DNA from: Gracilibacillus alcaliphilus
Lineage (GTDB): Bacteria > Bacillota > Bacilli > Bacillales > Amphibacillaceae
Assembly: GCF_016909015.1 (NCBI RefSeq)
Contig: NZ_JAFBFA010000007.1
Span: 1 to 64,000 of the forward strand
DNA length: 64,000 nucleotides
Direction of reading: 5' to 3'
Shown: one piece after another, positions 1-8,366 of the stretch
How the letters are laid out: the number at the start of each line of letters is the position of its first letter
How positions within the stretch are numbered: the first letter of the stretch is position 1
Made by a program: the position numbers and the translations under genes
Notes under the pieces: model-generated
What the model was told of the DNA's origin: nothing
Databases searched by the model: none
What the model saw: the letters and a program-made list of their open reading frames with translations, nothing else

Positions 1-8
1 ATAATAAA

Positions 9-86
9 TCCCCCCTACGAAAAGTAGGAGGGAACAATAAATAACGGTTCAAGAAAACCTTGAACCGTCTGAATCGGCGAATGCCG
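9..86 (+). promoter_or_regulatory. Three consecutive RNA hairpins ahead of the DUF3592 gene
   Basis: Three stem-loops follow each other. The first pairs 9-18 with 24-33 around a GAAAA loop with one mismatch. The second is a perfect 10-bp stem, ACGGTTCAAG against CTTGAACCGT (44-53 with 59-68). The third is CGGC-GAAT-GCCG (75-86). None has a following U-run, so this is not an obvious terminator. It lies just upstream of the ribosome site of the next gene and may be the end of a structured leader whose start lies outside the window. I could not match it to a riboswitch class. Confidence 0.45.
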
Positions 87-116
87 AGAGTCTATTAATA
101 GTATGAGGAGGAATCG

Positions 117-533
117 ATGGTGGACGCTGGAACTATTGTCGGTTTGGTATTTACGGGAGTCGGTATGATTATTTTATTTGTGTTGTTACTGATTAATTTT
201 TTTAGGCAGCGTTTCAGAACTCGGCCTGATGTTGTGCAATCGGAGGCATATGTAGTTAGAAATGAGATGTCTTTAGGTGATGTATCCATGTATCATCCGG
301 TTATACAATTTCAGACCGAAGACGGCCAAGTCCATGAATATAAGTCAATAATCGGCACAAGTCCTCCTCGTTTTGAGGAAGATACATATGTACCGATTTA
401 CTATGTGCGTGATAATCCAAAGAAACATCAGCTGGTATCCCTAAATGGGACATCAATAGGCATTTCCATTTTGGCTGGTAGCGATCATTTTTCTTGGAGT
501 GGGTTTGTTTACGCTTATTATTTTATAACCTAA
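117..533 (+). CDS. DUF3592 family membrane protein
   Basis: A 138-residue protein with one strong N-terminal membrane helix (about residues 5-27), a short basic stretch, then a soluble part with the DUF3592 pattern: YHPVIQFQTEDGQVHEYKS, SSPP-like GTSPPRF, and VPIYYVRDNPKKHQL. The start is ATG after GAGGAGG at good spacing. DUF3592 proteins usually end in a second membrane helix; here the last 25 residues (from about GTSIGISILAG) are short and polar-aromatic, so the C-terminus may be altered by a frameshift. Function is unknown. A hairpin-rich leader precedes it. Confidence 0.7.
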   Translation: MVDAGTIVGLVFTGVGMIILFVLLLINFFRQRFRTRPDVVQSEAYVVRNEMSLGDVSMYHPVIQFQTEDGQVHEYKSIIGTSPPRFEEDTYVPIYYVRDNPKKHQLVSLNGTSIGISILAGSDHFSWSGFVYAYYFIT

Positions 534-750
534 CTATCTACTTACAGATGTTGGAATAATTACAAAAAGCGATGTTATGTTATCTCTGCTAAGTATAGGC
601 CAAGTTCACCAAGGGGAAGAGTCGATATTCCTATTTTTCTGTCAGATTATATACTTTTTTCCTCTGAATATGGTATGATATAGCTTACTTTAACCGATTG
701 AAAAATGGGTTTTTTTTACGATAAGCATAAAAATTAATGAATGATAGCAT

Positions 751-805
751 ATGTGTGTTTAAGAAGGTCGATGTACCACTTTTATTGGACTTTTTGAACA
801 CTCTC
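751..805 (-). repeat. Mini palindromic repeat, copy A (MITE-like)
   Basis: A 55-bp inverted-repeat unit whose right end reads GGACTTTTTGAACACTCTC and whose left end reads TGTGTTTAAGAAGGTCGATG. In reverse orientation it aligns along its whole length with the 54-bp unit at 24867-24920, and its ends match the termini of longer copies at 12951-13108 and 18608-18913. No gene was recognised in the rest of 534-849. Confidence 0.6.
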
Positions 806-858
806 TATTTTAGGCAAAAAAGCGGATGTGAAGGACAACTAGACAGGAGGTGGTCATA

Positions 859-1551
859 CTGCGGTTAAATCGAGATTCTTTGGTGAATTATCTGATGATT
901 ACTTTAGGTTTGATGTTCCTTTCTGGAGGAGCTTGGGTCGGTATCAGTTATCTGGATGGCAAAACAGTTTTTAATAACCATTCTATTCAGCTGTTGGCTG
1001 TAGAATTACATACACCTCGTACTCCATCTGATCAGCTCCAAGCGGATCAAGATATCAATTCAGATTGGTTTGCAGATGAGGCAGAACTGGAAGTGGAGGA
1101 AGTCATCGAGGAAGGGTTTATGCAGGAGGATGAAGCAGACGCTTTTGTGGACTATTCCGAAGAGGAACCAGCTAATGAGGAGTGGATAGAACCTGAAACG
1201 ATAGCAGAAGAAGAGGTTGAGCAACCAGCATATGAAGCGAGTAATGAAGTCGTCACCAGCCCATCACCGCCGAATGATAACACATCAAATTCAACTGGAC
1301 CGGGACAAGAAAACAGCGGTGGACAAGCGCCTAGCGAATGGCAGCCAGAACAAGACATAGAAACAGTGGAGACTGCCCCCCATGTTCCAGCAGGAAATGA
1401 TCAGCCAGACACTCCTGAAGGAGAAGAACCAGTAAATCCAGAGAATGAGCAAGAAGAAATAGAAGAAGAGATAAACGAAGAAACAGAGCCGGCTGAGATC
1501 GAGATCCCAGCGGCTGATGAAGAACCGAATATAGAAACAGACCATCAATAA
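859..1551 (+). CDS. Membrane-anchored, highly acidic low-complexity protein
   Basis: About 230 residues. A hydrophobic segment near the N-terminus (roughly residues 10-30 of the longest reading) acts as signal anchor, followed by some 190 residues dominated by Glu, Asp, Pro and Asn, probably disordered and extracellular. The longest reading starts at GTG 850, but that codon touches the AGGAGG ribosome site (845-850). CTG at 859 has ideal 8-base spacing and is chosen here, an unusual start. No enzyme motif is visible. The acidic composition fits a halophile-type surface protein, which is inference. A strong terminator follows directly. Confidence 0.6.
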   Translation: MRLNRDSLVNYLMITLGLMFLSGGAWVGISYLDGKTVFNNHSIQLLAVELHTPRTPSDQLQADQDINSDWFADEAELEVEEVIEEGFMQEDEADAFVDYSEEEPANEEWIEPETIAEEEVEQPAYEASNEVVTSPSPPNDNTSNSTGPGQENSGGQAPSEWQPEQDIETVETAPHVPAGNDQPDTPEGEEPVNPENEQEEIEEEINEETEPAEIEIPAADEEPNIETDHQ

Positions 1552-1566
1552 AATACCTGTTGATGT

Positions 1567-1608
1567 ATCCCTTATAATAGATTTTTCTACTATCGTAAGG
1601 GATTTTTT
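1567..1608 (+). terminator. Rho-independent terminator
   Basis: ATCCCTTA at 1567-1574 pairs with TAAGGGAT at 1596-1603, followed by a run of T. The loop contains a second inverted repeat (ATAG/CTAT). It ends the acidic-protein gene 15 bases after its stop codon. Confidence 0.85.
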
Positions 1609-1734
1609 GCATGTTAAAAAGATTGTAGCTCTTTTAAAGCGACGGGATTTCAAATGAATGGAAGTGGGAGCCGACATTTTGATAAGTCTTAGGATATAAA
1701 ACGAACTTTGTTTGAATTGGAATAGGGGGAGGTA

Positions 1735-2709
1735 ATGATTACTTTGAAAACGATATGTTTGCTTACATTAAAATACGATAAGGTATTTTTATTGTTACTA
1801 ATAGTTACTTTATTTATGTTGGGAACTTCCTTAAGTTTACCCTGGCGGAAACAAGATATTAATTGATGACATTCTTATCGAAGGTCAGTTGAACCTTGTA
1901 TTACCCGTCGCAATTGCCTATGTTAGTTTGGCTGTATTGAATGTTGTTTTATATGTGGCTGTGCCAAAAATTAGCGTTTATCTAATCATTACGCAGGATC
2001 TTCGTAATAAACTAAATGAGTATATCTGTTTTAGCTCGCGAAGATTATTCCTCAGAAAAAGGCGATATCCTCAATATTTATACCAATGATATTCCGATTA
2101 TTTCGTCACTGGTTAGTAAAAGTAAGAAGGATGGTATAGAACAGGGAATGATATTGTTTATTACCATAATGATTCTGCTTATGATAGATGTACGAATAGC
2201 TTTGATATCGCTAATAGGTATTCCATTTTATTTGATGCTGCCATTATGTTTTAGGCAGAAAATAGCTGACCAGTAAAAAAGTGCAAGAGCAAAATTCTGA
2301 TATTCACACCATGATTCAAGAAGGATTAAATATTTGAACCAGTATATATGAAAATATTGCCTTAGGTGCCCTTCATGAAAATAAAGTATCAAAAGCAAAG
2401 ATTATCGCTGCTGCCCGTCAGGCCTATGCAGATGATTTTATTATGAACCTGCCTAACCAATATGAGGCTGTATATGGCAAGGATGGTTTGATGTTATCAA
2501 CGGAACAGAAACAGCGAATAGCGCTCAGTCGGGTATTTTTAAGGAATCCTGATCTTATTATTCTGGATGAACCTACTGCCAATCTAGACCCCAAATCCAG
2601 TGAAAGCATTATGGAAGCATTACTTGATTTTTCCAAAGATAAGCTTTTAATTATTGTTACACATGATAGATACATGTTGGAGAAATTTGATTATCGGTAC
2701 TCGCCTTGA
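1735..2709 (+). pseudogene. Decayed ABC exporter (fused membrane domain and ATPase)
   Basis: Begins with a good ribosome site (GGGGGAGG) and ATG at 1735, but the frame stops after 44 codons and continues in other frames. Recognisable pieces in order are an N-terminal membrane helix, the transmembrane-domain stretch LRNKLNEYI then KGDILNIYTNDIPIISSL in a shifted frame, a further helix to about 2270, and the C-terminal half of the nucleotide-binding domain from about 2345: YENIALGA, signature LSTEQ (for LSGGQ), Walker B LIILDEPTANLD and the H-loop TH. Walker A and the end of the membrane domain are missing, so an internal deletion is likely. It resembles type-I bacteriocin/multidrug exporters. 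It cannot make an active pump. Confidence 0.8.
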
Positions 2710-2890
2710 TAAAGGCTATCTTAAAGAGCATACATGAAAAAACTCCTTCGCAGAAAATGAAAGACTGTTAACCTATTAATTATTCCTGATGTAACTTCTG
2801 TTTGCATCATAAAATAGTTGACTTTTGCTTTGGGGGAAGTAATCATGAACATATACTATCGAGAAAATTGCCAACAAGGGGTGAGAAGAA

Positions 2891-3277
2891 ATGATTCATC
2901 AAATTGGTCAAGTGATGTTATATGTCAATGATCAAGAGCAGGCCAAGGCATTTTGGACAGAAAAACTTGGGTTCTATGTTGTGTCAGAAGAGGATATAGA
3001 AGGAATGCGCTGGATTGAAATGGCAACGGCTAATCATGCAGGTACAACGATTATTTTACAGGATAAAGATCTTGCTGCCAGGCTGTCCCCAGAGCAGAAT
3101 CTGGTTTCCCCATCTTTAGTATTCTTTACCGAAGACTTAGAGGCATTATATGATGATTTGATAGATAGGGAAGTGACAGTGGGGGAAATGCTGCAAATGC
3201 CGACTGGGAAAGTGTTTCATTTCGCTGATCATGAAGGTAATTACTTTGCGGTAATGGAGAGCAAGGAAATGGGGTGA
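2891..3277 (+). CDS. VOC (glyoxalase/bleomycin-resistance) superfamily protein
   Basis: A 128-residue single-module VOC protein with two beta-alpha-beta-beta-beta halves: IGQVMLYVNDQEQAKAFWTEKLGF at the N-terminus and FHFADHEGNYFAVME at the C-terminus. Candidate metal ligands are His4 and the glutamate in the final strand. Such proteins are metal-dependent lyases, dioxygenases or drug-binding proteins, and the substrate cannot be read here. Its stop codon overlaps the GTG start of the helicase gene, so the two are probably translated together. Confidence 0.8.
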   Translation: MIHQIGQVMLYVNDQEQAKAFWTEKLGFYVVSEEDIEGMRWIEMATANHAGTTIILQDKDLAARLSPEQNLVSPSLVFFTEDLEALYDDLIDREVTVGEMLQMPTGKVFHFADHEGNYFAVMESKEMG

Positions 3278-5898
3278 CAGGTATGGAGAACTTTCCTGAG
3301 GGGATACAGTTTAAATATTCATGGAGATCTTACCAACAAGCCATTATAGATGAGATGGACACCTATCTGAATAAACGCCATTTACATTTAGTAGCTCCTC
3401 CTGGTTCAGGAAAAACAGTTATCGGTTTGGAGATGATGCTGCGTTTTAATCAGCCTTCATTAATATTGGCACCAACGATCGCTATCCGCGATCAATGGGT
3501 GGCTCGTTTTGTAGAACTGTTTTATCAAGCAGGTACTCAGCCGGAGTGGATTACAACGGATCTAAAGGAAAAAGCATTGGTTACGGTTGTGACGTATCAA
3601 GGCTTTCATCAATGGATGACAGATCAGGAGGAAGAGGTACAGGAGCAACTTGCTGATCATGTAAAGACATTGGTGCTGGACGAGGCTCACCATTTACGGA
3701 CCGCATGGTGGCGATCGGCTATTTCTTTTAGAAAAAATCTGACCAATCCAGCTATTATAGCCTTGACTGCCACGCCGCCATATGACGTATCAATGCAAGA
3801 ATGGAATCGCTATTTGGAATTATGTGGTGAGATAGACGCTGAAATTAGTATAGCAGAGCTAGTGCGAGAGGCGGAGCTTGCCCCATTTCAAGATTATGTT
3901 TGGATATCGAATCCCCTTGATGAGGAGCAAGAAGAAATTAATCAATTCCGAGGCCAGATCATGGAGTTTCAACAATCTATACGTGATAACACAGCACTTA
4001 TTGACAGAATAGAAACACATCCATGGATCAAGGAGCCGGATACATATGCAGAAGAAATTTTATCGGAACCTGCTTACTTGTCTAGTATGCTTATTTTCTT
4101 AAAAGAAGTAGGCAGCCCTGCTTGGACAGTGCCACTCAAGGTAATGGGCATGAAAGCAAAACAAATTCCGGAGTGGAGCTTAGAATGGTTAGAAATTATG
4201 CTGACCCAGCTGTTATATCAAGATAAGCACATCGATCAAGATCAGCCGCCGCTAAAAGAAATTCAATCGTATCTTCAGCGTATCGGAGCTGTTGAAAAGC
4301 GCAAGGTGGTCTTAACAGCAAACAATCGAATTAATCGTTTGTTAGTGCAAAGTCCATCAAAATTAAACAGTATTCAACAAGTGACGGCCTTTGAGGCACA
4401 AGAATTAGGAACGAAGCTGCGTCAGGTTATTCTTACGGATTATATTAGACAAGAAGATTTGCCTAAGAAAGCGGGGGATGAGCAGCCTCTTCGGCGTTTG
4501 GGGGCTGTGCCCGTTTTTGAACAATTGCGTCGTCAAGAATTGGATGTCTCACTTGGGGTTTTAACTGGCTCGATCGTTATTATCCCAAAAAAAGCACTAT
4601 CCGTATGTGAACAATTGGCTCAACAATGGGATGTCACCATAACAGCAAATGAACTGTCCCATGATTCACATTATCTAGAAATCACGGTCAATGCCAGTGC
4701 ACGGCACCGAATGGTTCAAATGATGACCAAATTATTTGAACGCGGTGATATCACAGTATTAATTGGTACGGCTGCATTACTTGGAGAAGGTTGGGATGCT
4801 CCATTTATTAATTCATTAATCCTAGCTTCATATGTTGGTTCGTTTATGCTGTCTAATCAGATGCGCGGAAGAGCAATCCGTGTGGAAAAAAACAATCCGC
4901 AGAAAACAGCCAATATATGGCACTTTGTTTGTTTGGATGCTACCAATCCTGATGGCGGTGAGGACTACCTTGCCCTTAAAAGGCGCTTTAAGGCTTTGAT
5001 TGGTTTAGGTCATCAAGAGGATGTGATTCAATCAGGCATTGGTCGATTAACATTGGCAGAACCCCCGTTTTGCAACATAGATACAGAACAATCCAATCGG
5101 CAAATGTGTGATTTGGCGAAGATGCGAGATCAGCTTTTCCAGCGCTGGAAGTCTGCTGTTGCAATAGATGGGACATTAAAGGAAGAGATGGTTACCAGAA
5201 AACAACAGGTACCGCGACCGTTTCTATTTACAAATACCATCAAAGCCTTGAGCTTGGCAATACTTGGCATACTTATTTATTTTTTGGACGGTTTTCTTGG
5301 TGAAATACATGGTTATCGCTTGCTGACAGATAATTTTCGCGCCTTTTTATGGGTAGTTGTTATTATTATAGTAATTGCTTTTGTCATTGCTTCCCCACTA
5401 ATTTGGCGAGTACTCAAAATCTTATTTCGTAATATTAGTGTTGAGAAAAGTATGAGTGAAGTCGGAGTGGCAGTGTATCAGGCCTTATTTGAGGCAAATT
5501 GGATAGAGACAAAGCCAGACGTTTGCCGTATTCAAACAGAAGAAGTAAATGGAATCATTACGTGCTGGTTAGAAAATGCCTCCATCTATGAACAAAAAAT
5601 ATTTGTCGAAGCATTGCGTGAGGTGGTAGACCCTGTTGAGAGTCCCAGATATATGATCGTCCGCAACAAGCGGACATTATGGTGGGATCGAATAGATTAC
5701 CATGCTGTTCCTGCTATGCTGGCACAAAATAAAGAAATGGCAGAACTTTTCCTGATCAGTTGGGAAAAACACTTGGGCAAAGCAGAACTAGTATATACCA
5801 GAACACCAGAAGGACGGCAAACATTGCTTCAAGCAAGGGCAAATGCTATGTCGGCACAATTTGTATCAAAATCTGAACAAATATCCGTATGGAAATAA
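3274..5898 (+). CDS. SF2 DEAD/DEAH-box helicase with C-terminal membrane segments
   Basis: An 874-residue superfamily 2 helicase. Walker A APPGSGKT lies near residues 41-48, DEAH at 136-139, the SAT-type motif LTATPP near 163-168, motif V around GEGWDAP (about 505) and the arginine motif QMRGRAIR (about 529-536). Between the RecA lobes lies a long insertion of about 250 residues. Two strong hydrophobic helices at about 658-676 and 687-712 are followed by a soluble tail of some 160 residues, so the protein appears membrane-attached. The core resembles UvrB/Res-type helicases. Two starts are possible, GTG 3274 or ATG 3283. Function is unknown; a DNA-processing or defence role is speculation. 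Confidence 0.8.
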   Translation: MTGMENFPEGIQFKYSWRSYQQAIIDEMDTYLNKRHLHLVAPPGSGKTVIGLEMMLRFNQPSLILAPTIAIRDQWVARFVELFYQAGTQPEWITTDLKEKALVTVVTYQGFHQWMTDQEEEVQEQLADHVKTLVLDEAHHLRTAWWRSAISFRKNLTNPAIIALTATPPYDVSMQEWNRYLELCGEIDAEISIAELVREAELAPFQDYVWISNPLDEEQEEINQFRGQIMEFQQSIRDNTALIDRIETHPWIKEPDTYAEEILSEPAYLSSMLIFLKEVGSPAWTVPLKVMGMKAKQIPEWSLEWLEIMLTQLLYQDKHIDQDQPPLKEIQSYLQRIGAVEKRKVVLTANNRINRLLVQSPSKLNSIQQVTAFEAQELGTKLRQVILTDYIRQEDLPKKAGDEQPLRRLGAVPVFEQLRRQELDVSLGVLTGSIVIIPKKALSVCEQLAQQWDVTITANELSHDSHYLEITVNASARHRMVQMMTKLFERGDITVLIGTAALLGEGWDAPFINSLILASYVGSFMLSNQMRGRAIRVEKNNPQKTANIWHFVCLDATNPDGGEDYLALKRRFKALIGLGHQEDVIQSGIGRLTLAEPPFCNIDTEQSNRQMCDLAKMRDQLFQRWKSAVAIDGTLKEEMVTRKQQVPRPFLFTNTIKALSLAILGILIYFLDGFLGEIHGYRLLTDNFRAFLWVVVIIIVIAFVIASPLIWRVLKILFRNISVEKSMSEVGVAVYQALFEANWIETKPDVCRIQTEEVNGIITCWLENASIYEQKIFVEALREVVDPVESPRYMIVRNKRTLWWDRIDYHAVPAMLAQNKEMAELFLISWEKHLGKAELVYTRTPEGRQTLLQARANAMSAQFVSKSEQISVWK

Positions 5899-5925
5899 CG
5901 AGGGCTATAAGCTTTCGTTTTTTTT
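5899..5925 (+). terminator. Rho-independent terminator after the helicase gene
   Basis: CGAGGGCT pairs with AGCTTTCG, including two G-U pairs, across a three-base ATA loop, followed by eight T. It starts at the base after the helicase stop codon. Confidence 0.8.
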
Positions 5926-6103
5926 TGTTCTTTAGGACTTGCTTTATCGAAAATAACAAGATCATCTATTTCCTCCCTTATTGTAATAGAAAGGAGCCCC
6001 TTTTTAAACCATCCCAAAACTACTTTCTAAAATACTCCGTTATATAATCTAACAAACTCGTAGCAGTCTTTCATTTTTCCGATTAAGCTAGAGCACATAG
6101 TAA

Positions 6104-6121
6104 GATTTGTGATCACAAATC
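6104..6121. promoter_or_regulatory. Perfect 18-bp palindrome, likely GntR operator
   Basis: GATTTGTGATCACAAATC is a perfect palindrome 26 bases upstream of the GntR-family gene. Its place just before the ribosome site suggests autoregulation, and control of the biuret genes if they are read from here. The core TGTGATCACA also resembles a CRP site, but the local GntR/FCD gene is the simpler partner. Confidence 0.7.
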
Positions 6122-6146
6122 AACTCATATACAAGGGGTTATATCG

Positions 6147-6806
6147 ATGGAAAAACAACTGATACAAGTATCTACCATTGGAGAAGAAGTTTATCATCAA
6201 CTAAAACAGCGAATAATTACAGGTAAGCTTAAGCCGGGGCAGCGCGTTACGGTCAGGGATCTGGCACAGTCTATGGGAGTGAGCACCATGCCTATACGGG
6301 AATCATTGAGGAAATTGGAAGTGGAAGGATTTATCCATTATCAAAGACGCAGTGTCTCGGTTACTCATTTATCTGCTAAAGAAGTAACAGAAATCTTTGA
6401 AATAAGGAAACAGTTAGAGAGCATGGCGATTCGCTGGTCGATTTGTAATGTGAACAAAGAAAGGGAGACTCAACTATTGACAATCCTTGAACAAATGGAT
6501 GAACAGCTGACAAATGAACAAGCATGGGAGCGGCTTAATAAATCTTTTCATCTAACTCTATATTCCTACGCTGATGCCAAACCATTACAGGATATATTGA
6601 CACAAATTTGGCACAGAGTAGAACCATATATGCATCTATACGCTTTAACAACAAAAGATTATTCATTGGTAAAGGCGCAGCAGGATCATTACCAGATGCT
6701 TTATCTTTGGCAACAAAAAGAGTCTGATCGCCTTGTAGCATTAATAAAGGAGCATTTAGAAAAAACATGTCAGGATATTCTTTTATCGCAGTGTAACTGG
6801 CTGTAA
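6147..6806 (+). CDS. GntR/FadR-family transcriptional regulator (FCD domain)
   Basis: 219 residues. A winged helix-turn-helix occupies about 10-75 (VYHQLKQRIITGKLKPGQRV, then VRDLAQSMGVSTMPIRESL). A helical FCD ligand domain follows (about 85-212), with EIFEIRKQLE and later histidines (FHLTLY, HRVEPYMH, EHLEKT) at positions typical of FCD metal ligands. The start is supported by AAGGGG eight bases upstream. It leads a cluster of permease, biuret amidohydrolase and allophanate hydrolase on the same strand, so it probably controls nitrogen scavenging from biuret or a related compound. A perfect palindrome lies just upstream. Confidence 0.85.
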   Translation: MEKQLIQVSTIGEEVYHQLKQRIITGKLKPGQRVTVRDLAQSMGVSTMPIRESLRKLEVEGFIHYQRRSVSVTHLSAKEVTEIFEIRKQLESMAIRWSICNVNKERETQLLTILEQMDEQLTNEQAWERLNKSFHLTLYSYADAKPLQDILTQIWHRVEPYMHLYALTTKDYSLVKAQQDHYQMLYLWQQKESDRLVALIKEHLEKTCQDILLSQCNWL

Positions 6807-6838
6807 GCCTCCTAATTCAAGAAAGAAGGGAACACGTC

Positions 6839-6943
6839 ATTTCTAAGCGGGAGCTCCAACAGCTAGTAACGGACCGATTGGTTCCACAAATGTTAAGTGA
6901 GGGATGGAATCCACCACTTAACGAAGTTTCACTTTACATCTAG
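6839..6943 (+). CDS. Possible small ORF (about 34 residues) with a non-AUG start
   Basis: Open frame between the regulator and permease genes, preceded by AGAAGGGA at eight bases from an ATT codon; there is no ATG, GTG or TTG in a suitable place. The peptide begins ISKRELQQLVTDRLV and ends LNEVSLYI. It looks protein-like but I do not recognise it. It could be a leader peptide, a small subunit or a remnant. An inverted repeat, TTAAGTG at 6893-6899 with CACTTAA at 6915-6921 plus an inner GGAT/ATCC pairing, lies inside it and may instead be the functional element. Confidence 0.25.
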   Translation: MSKRELQQLVTDRLVPQMLSEGWNPPLNEVSLYI

Positions 6944-6970
6944 AATGCCAGAGATAGGGAGGAAAAAGAA

Positions 6971-8257
6971 ATGACCACAACAAATAAGAAAAACGATTTA
7001 GTACAAGAAGAGTATGAGACGACACCTGTACCACAAGATAAACGAAAATCATTGTTCTCAGTAACGATGGTATGGGCGGGATTTCCGATGATTATTACTT
7101 CAGCAGTTACAGGTGCAACCCTTGTACACGCCATGGGATTTGCACAAGGAATGCTGGCTGTACTGTTAGGTAATTTATTATTATTTGGCTATGTTGGCCT
7201 ATTAAGTATTCTAGGAGCAAAATACGGTATGAATTTTGGTATGTTAGCATCCAGAACATTTGGTAAGAAAGGTTATATGATCGCAACAGGGTTATTATCT
7301 ACCTTAGTGATTGGATGGTTTGCCGTTCAAACCAGTTTGACTGGTGAAAGTATGGCTGCTGCTTATGATGTGAGCTTGTTTGTAGTTACCCTTATTGCGG
7401 GATTGCTTTTCTTAGCAGCAACCTTGATTGGAATTAAGGCATTAACAGTTATTGGTGCGGTTTCTGTACCGCTTTTTCTAATCATGGGTATTTATTCGGT
7501 CGTGGATGTTTGGCAGTCGGGGACAGATATTTGGAGTTACCAAGGAACAGCGGACTTAGTCATTCCAATGGGTGTAGCTGTGACAATGGTATTTGCTTTG
7601 TTTGTTGATTCAGGAACCATGACAGCAGATTTTACACGATGGGCTAAGAATGGGAAACATGCAGTAATTGCTACACTTTCAGCCTTCCCGATTGGGAACA
7701 TGATTGCAATGGCAATTGGCGGAATCATCGCTGCTTCGGTTGCTGGGAGTTCTGGAGATGTGTTTGGGATTGCTGCCAGTAAGGGAGGGCTGTTAACTTT
7801 ATTAGCCATTATTTTCTTATTTGCTAATCTAGGCTCTGTCTGTATGCATTGCCTGTATAACGGGGCGGTTGGTTGGTCCTTTATCACTGGCAAAAAAATG
7901 AGAACCTTGACACTGATACTAGGAATTATCGGTATTGTCCTTGCTGTAGCGGGTGCATACAATTATTTCATTCATTGGTTGGAGTTGTTAGGGGTGATTG
8001 TACCGCCAATTGGTGCCATTCTTATTGTTGATCAGTTAGTAGTTCGCCGGCATATGAGTGATCAGATGGAAACCTTGAGGTATACCCCATTTATTGCTTG
8101 GGGAGCAGGGTCTTTAACCGCCTTAATTGCTCATTACCAGTTTACTAGTCTTTCTACCGCAGTAATTGGTATTGTCATTGCTGCAGTTACTTACTTGATC
8201 ATTAGTGCATTTTCTAAACATAACAAGAAAGATCTCAACGTTAGAGAAGCAGCCTAA
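6971..8257 (+). CDS. NCS1-family permease (cytosine permease/CodB-like)
   Basis: A 428-residue integral membrane protein with about 12 helices. The N-terminal part after the basic tail, SLFSVTMVWAGFPMIITSAVTGATL, is typical of the NCS1 nucleobase/allantoin symporter family, as are the conserved GWFAVQTSLTGES and FVDSGTMTADFTRWAKN stretches. The ribosome site is AGGGAGG. Given the biuret amidohydrolase and allophanate hydrolase genes that follow, biuret or a related ureido compound is the likely cargo; this is inference from context because CodB-like proteins usually carry cytosine or hydantoins. Confidence 0.8.
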   Translation: MTTTNKKNDLVQEEYETTPVPQDKRKSLFSVTMVWAGFPMIITSAVTGATLVHAMGFAQGMLAVLLGNLLLFGYVGLLSILGAKYGMNFGMLASRTFGKKGYMIATGLLSTLVIGWFAVQTSLTGESMAAAYDVSLFVVTLIAGLLFLAATLIGIKALTVIGAVSVPLFLIMGIYSVVDVWQSGTDIWSYQGTADLVIPMGVAVTMVFALFVDSGTMTADFTRWAKNGKHAVIATLSAFPIGNMIAMAIGGIIAASVAGSSGDVFGIAASKGGLLTLLAIIFLFANLGSVCMHCLYNGAVGWSFITGKKMRTLTLILGIIGIVLAVAGAYNYFIHWLELLGVIVPPIGAILIVDQLVVRRHMSDQMETLRYTPFIAWGAGSLTALIAHYQFTSLSTAVIGIVIAAVTYLIISAFSKHNKKDLNVREAA

Positions 8258-8366
8258 GCCGTATAACAGTTACAATTTGTAATGGTTAAAATACACTTAC
8301 CAAAAAGCAATTAAGTGAGATTTCCACTTGCTCCATGGTTAGAAAATAAGAAAGGGGAACAAGAAA

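Noticed and set aside
1..90. Riboswitch of a known class (c-di-AMP, preQ1, lysine and others considered)
   Set aside because: None of the conserved cores I know is visible; kept only as unidentified hairpins.
1291..1677. Long minus-strand frames opposite the acidic protein gene
   Set aside because: They mirror the Glu/Asp-rich codons of the plus-strand gene, have no ribosome site and give Phe/Leu/Ser-rich nonsense.
5930..6060. Possible third Rpn-like remnant (ATTGTAATAGAAAGGAGCC resembles 40300-40320)
   Set aside because: Similarity is limited to about 20 bases and no protein motif continues.
7537..7962. Minus-strand frame of 141 codons inside the NCS1 permease
   Set aside because: Antisense shadow of a membrane protein gene without a ribosome site.
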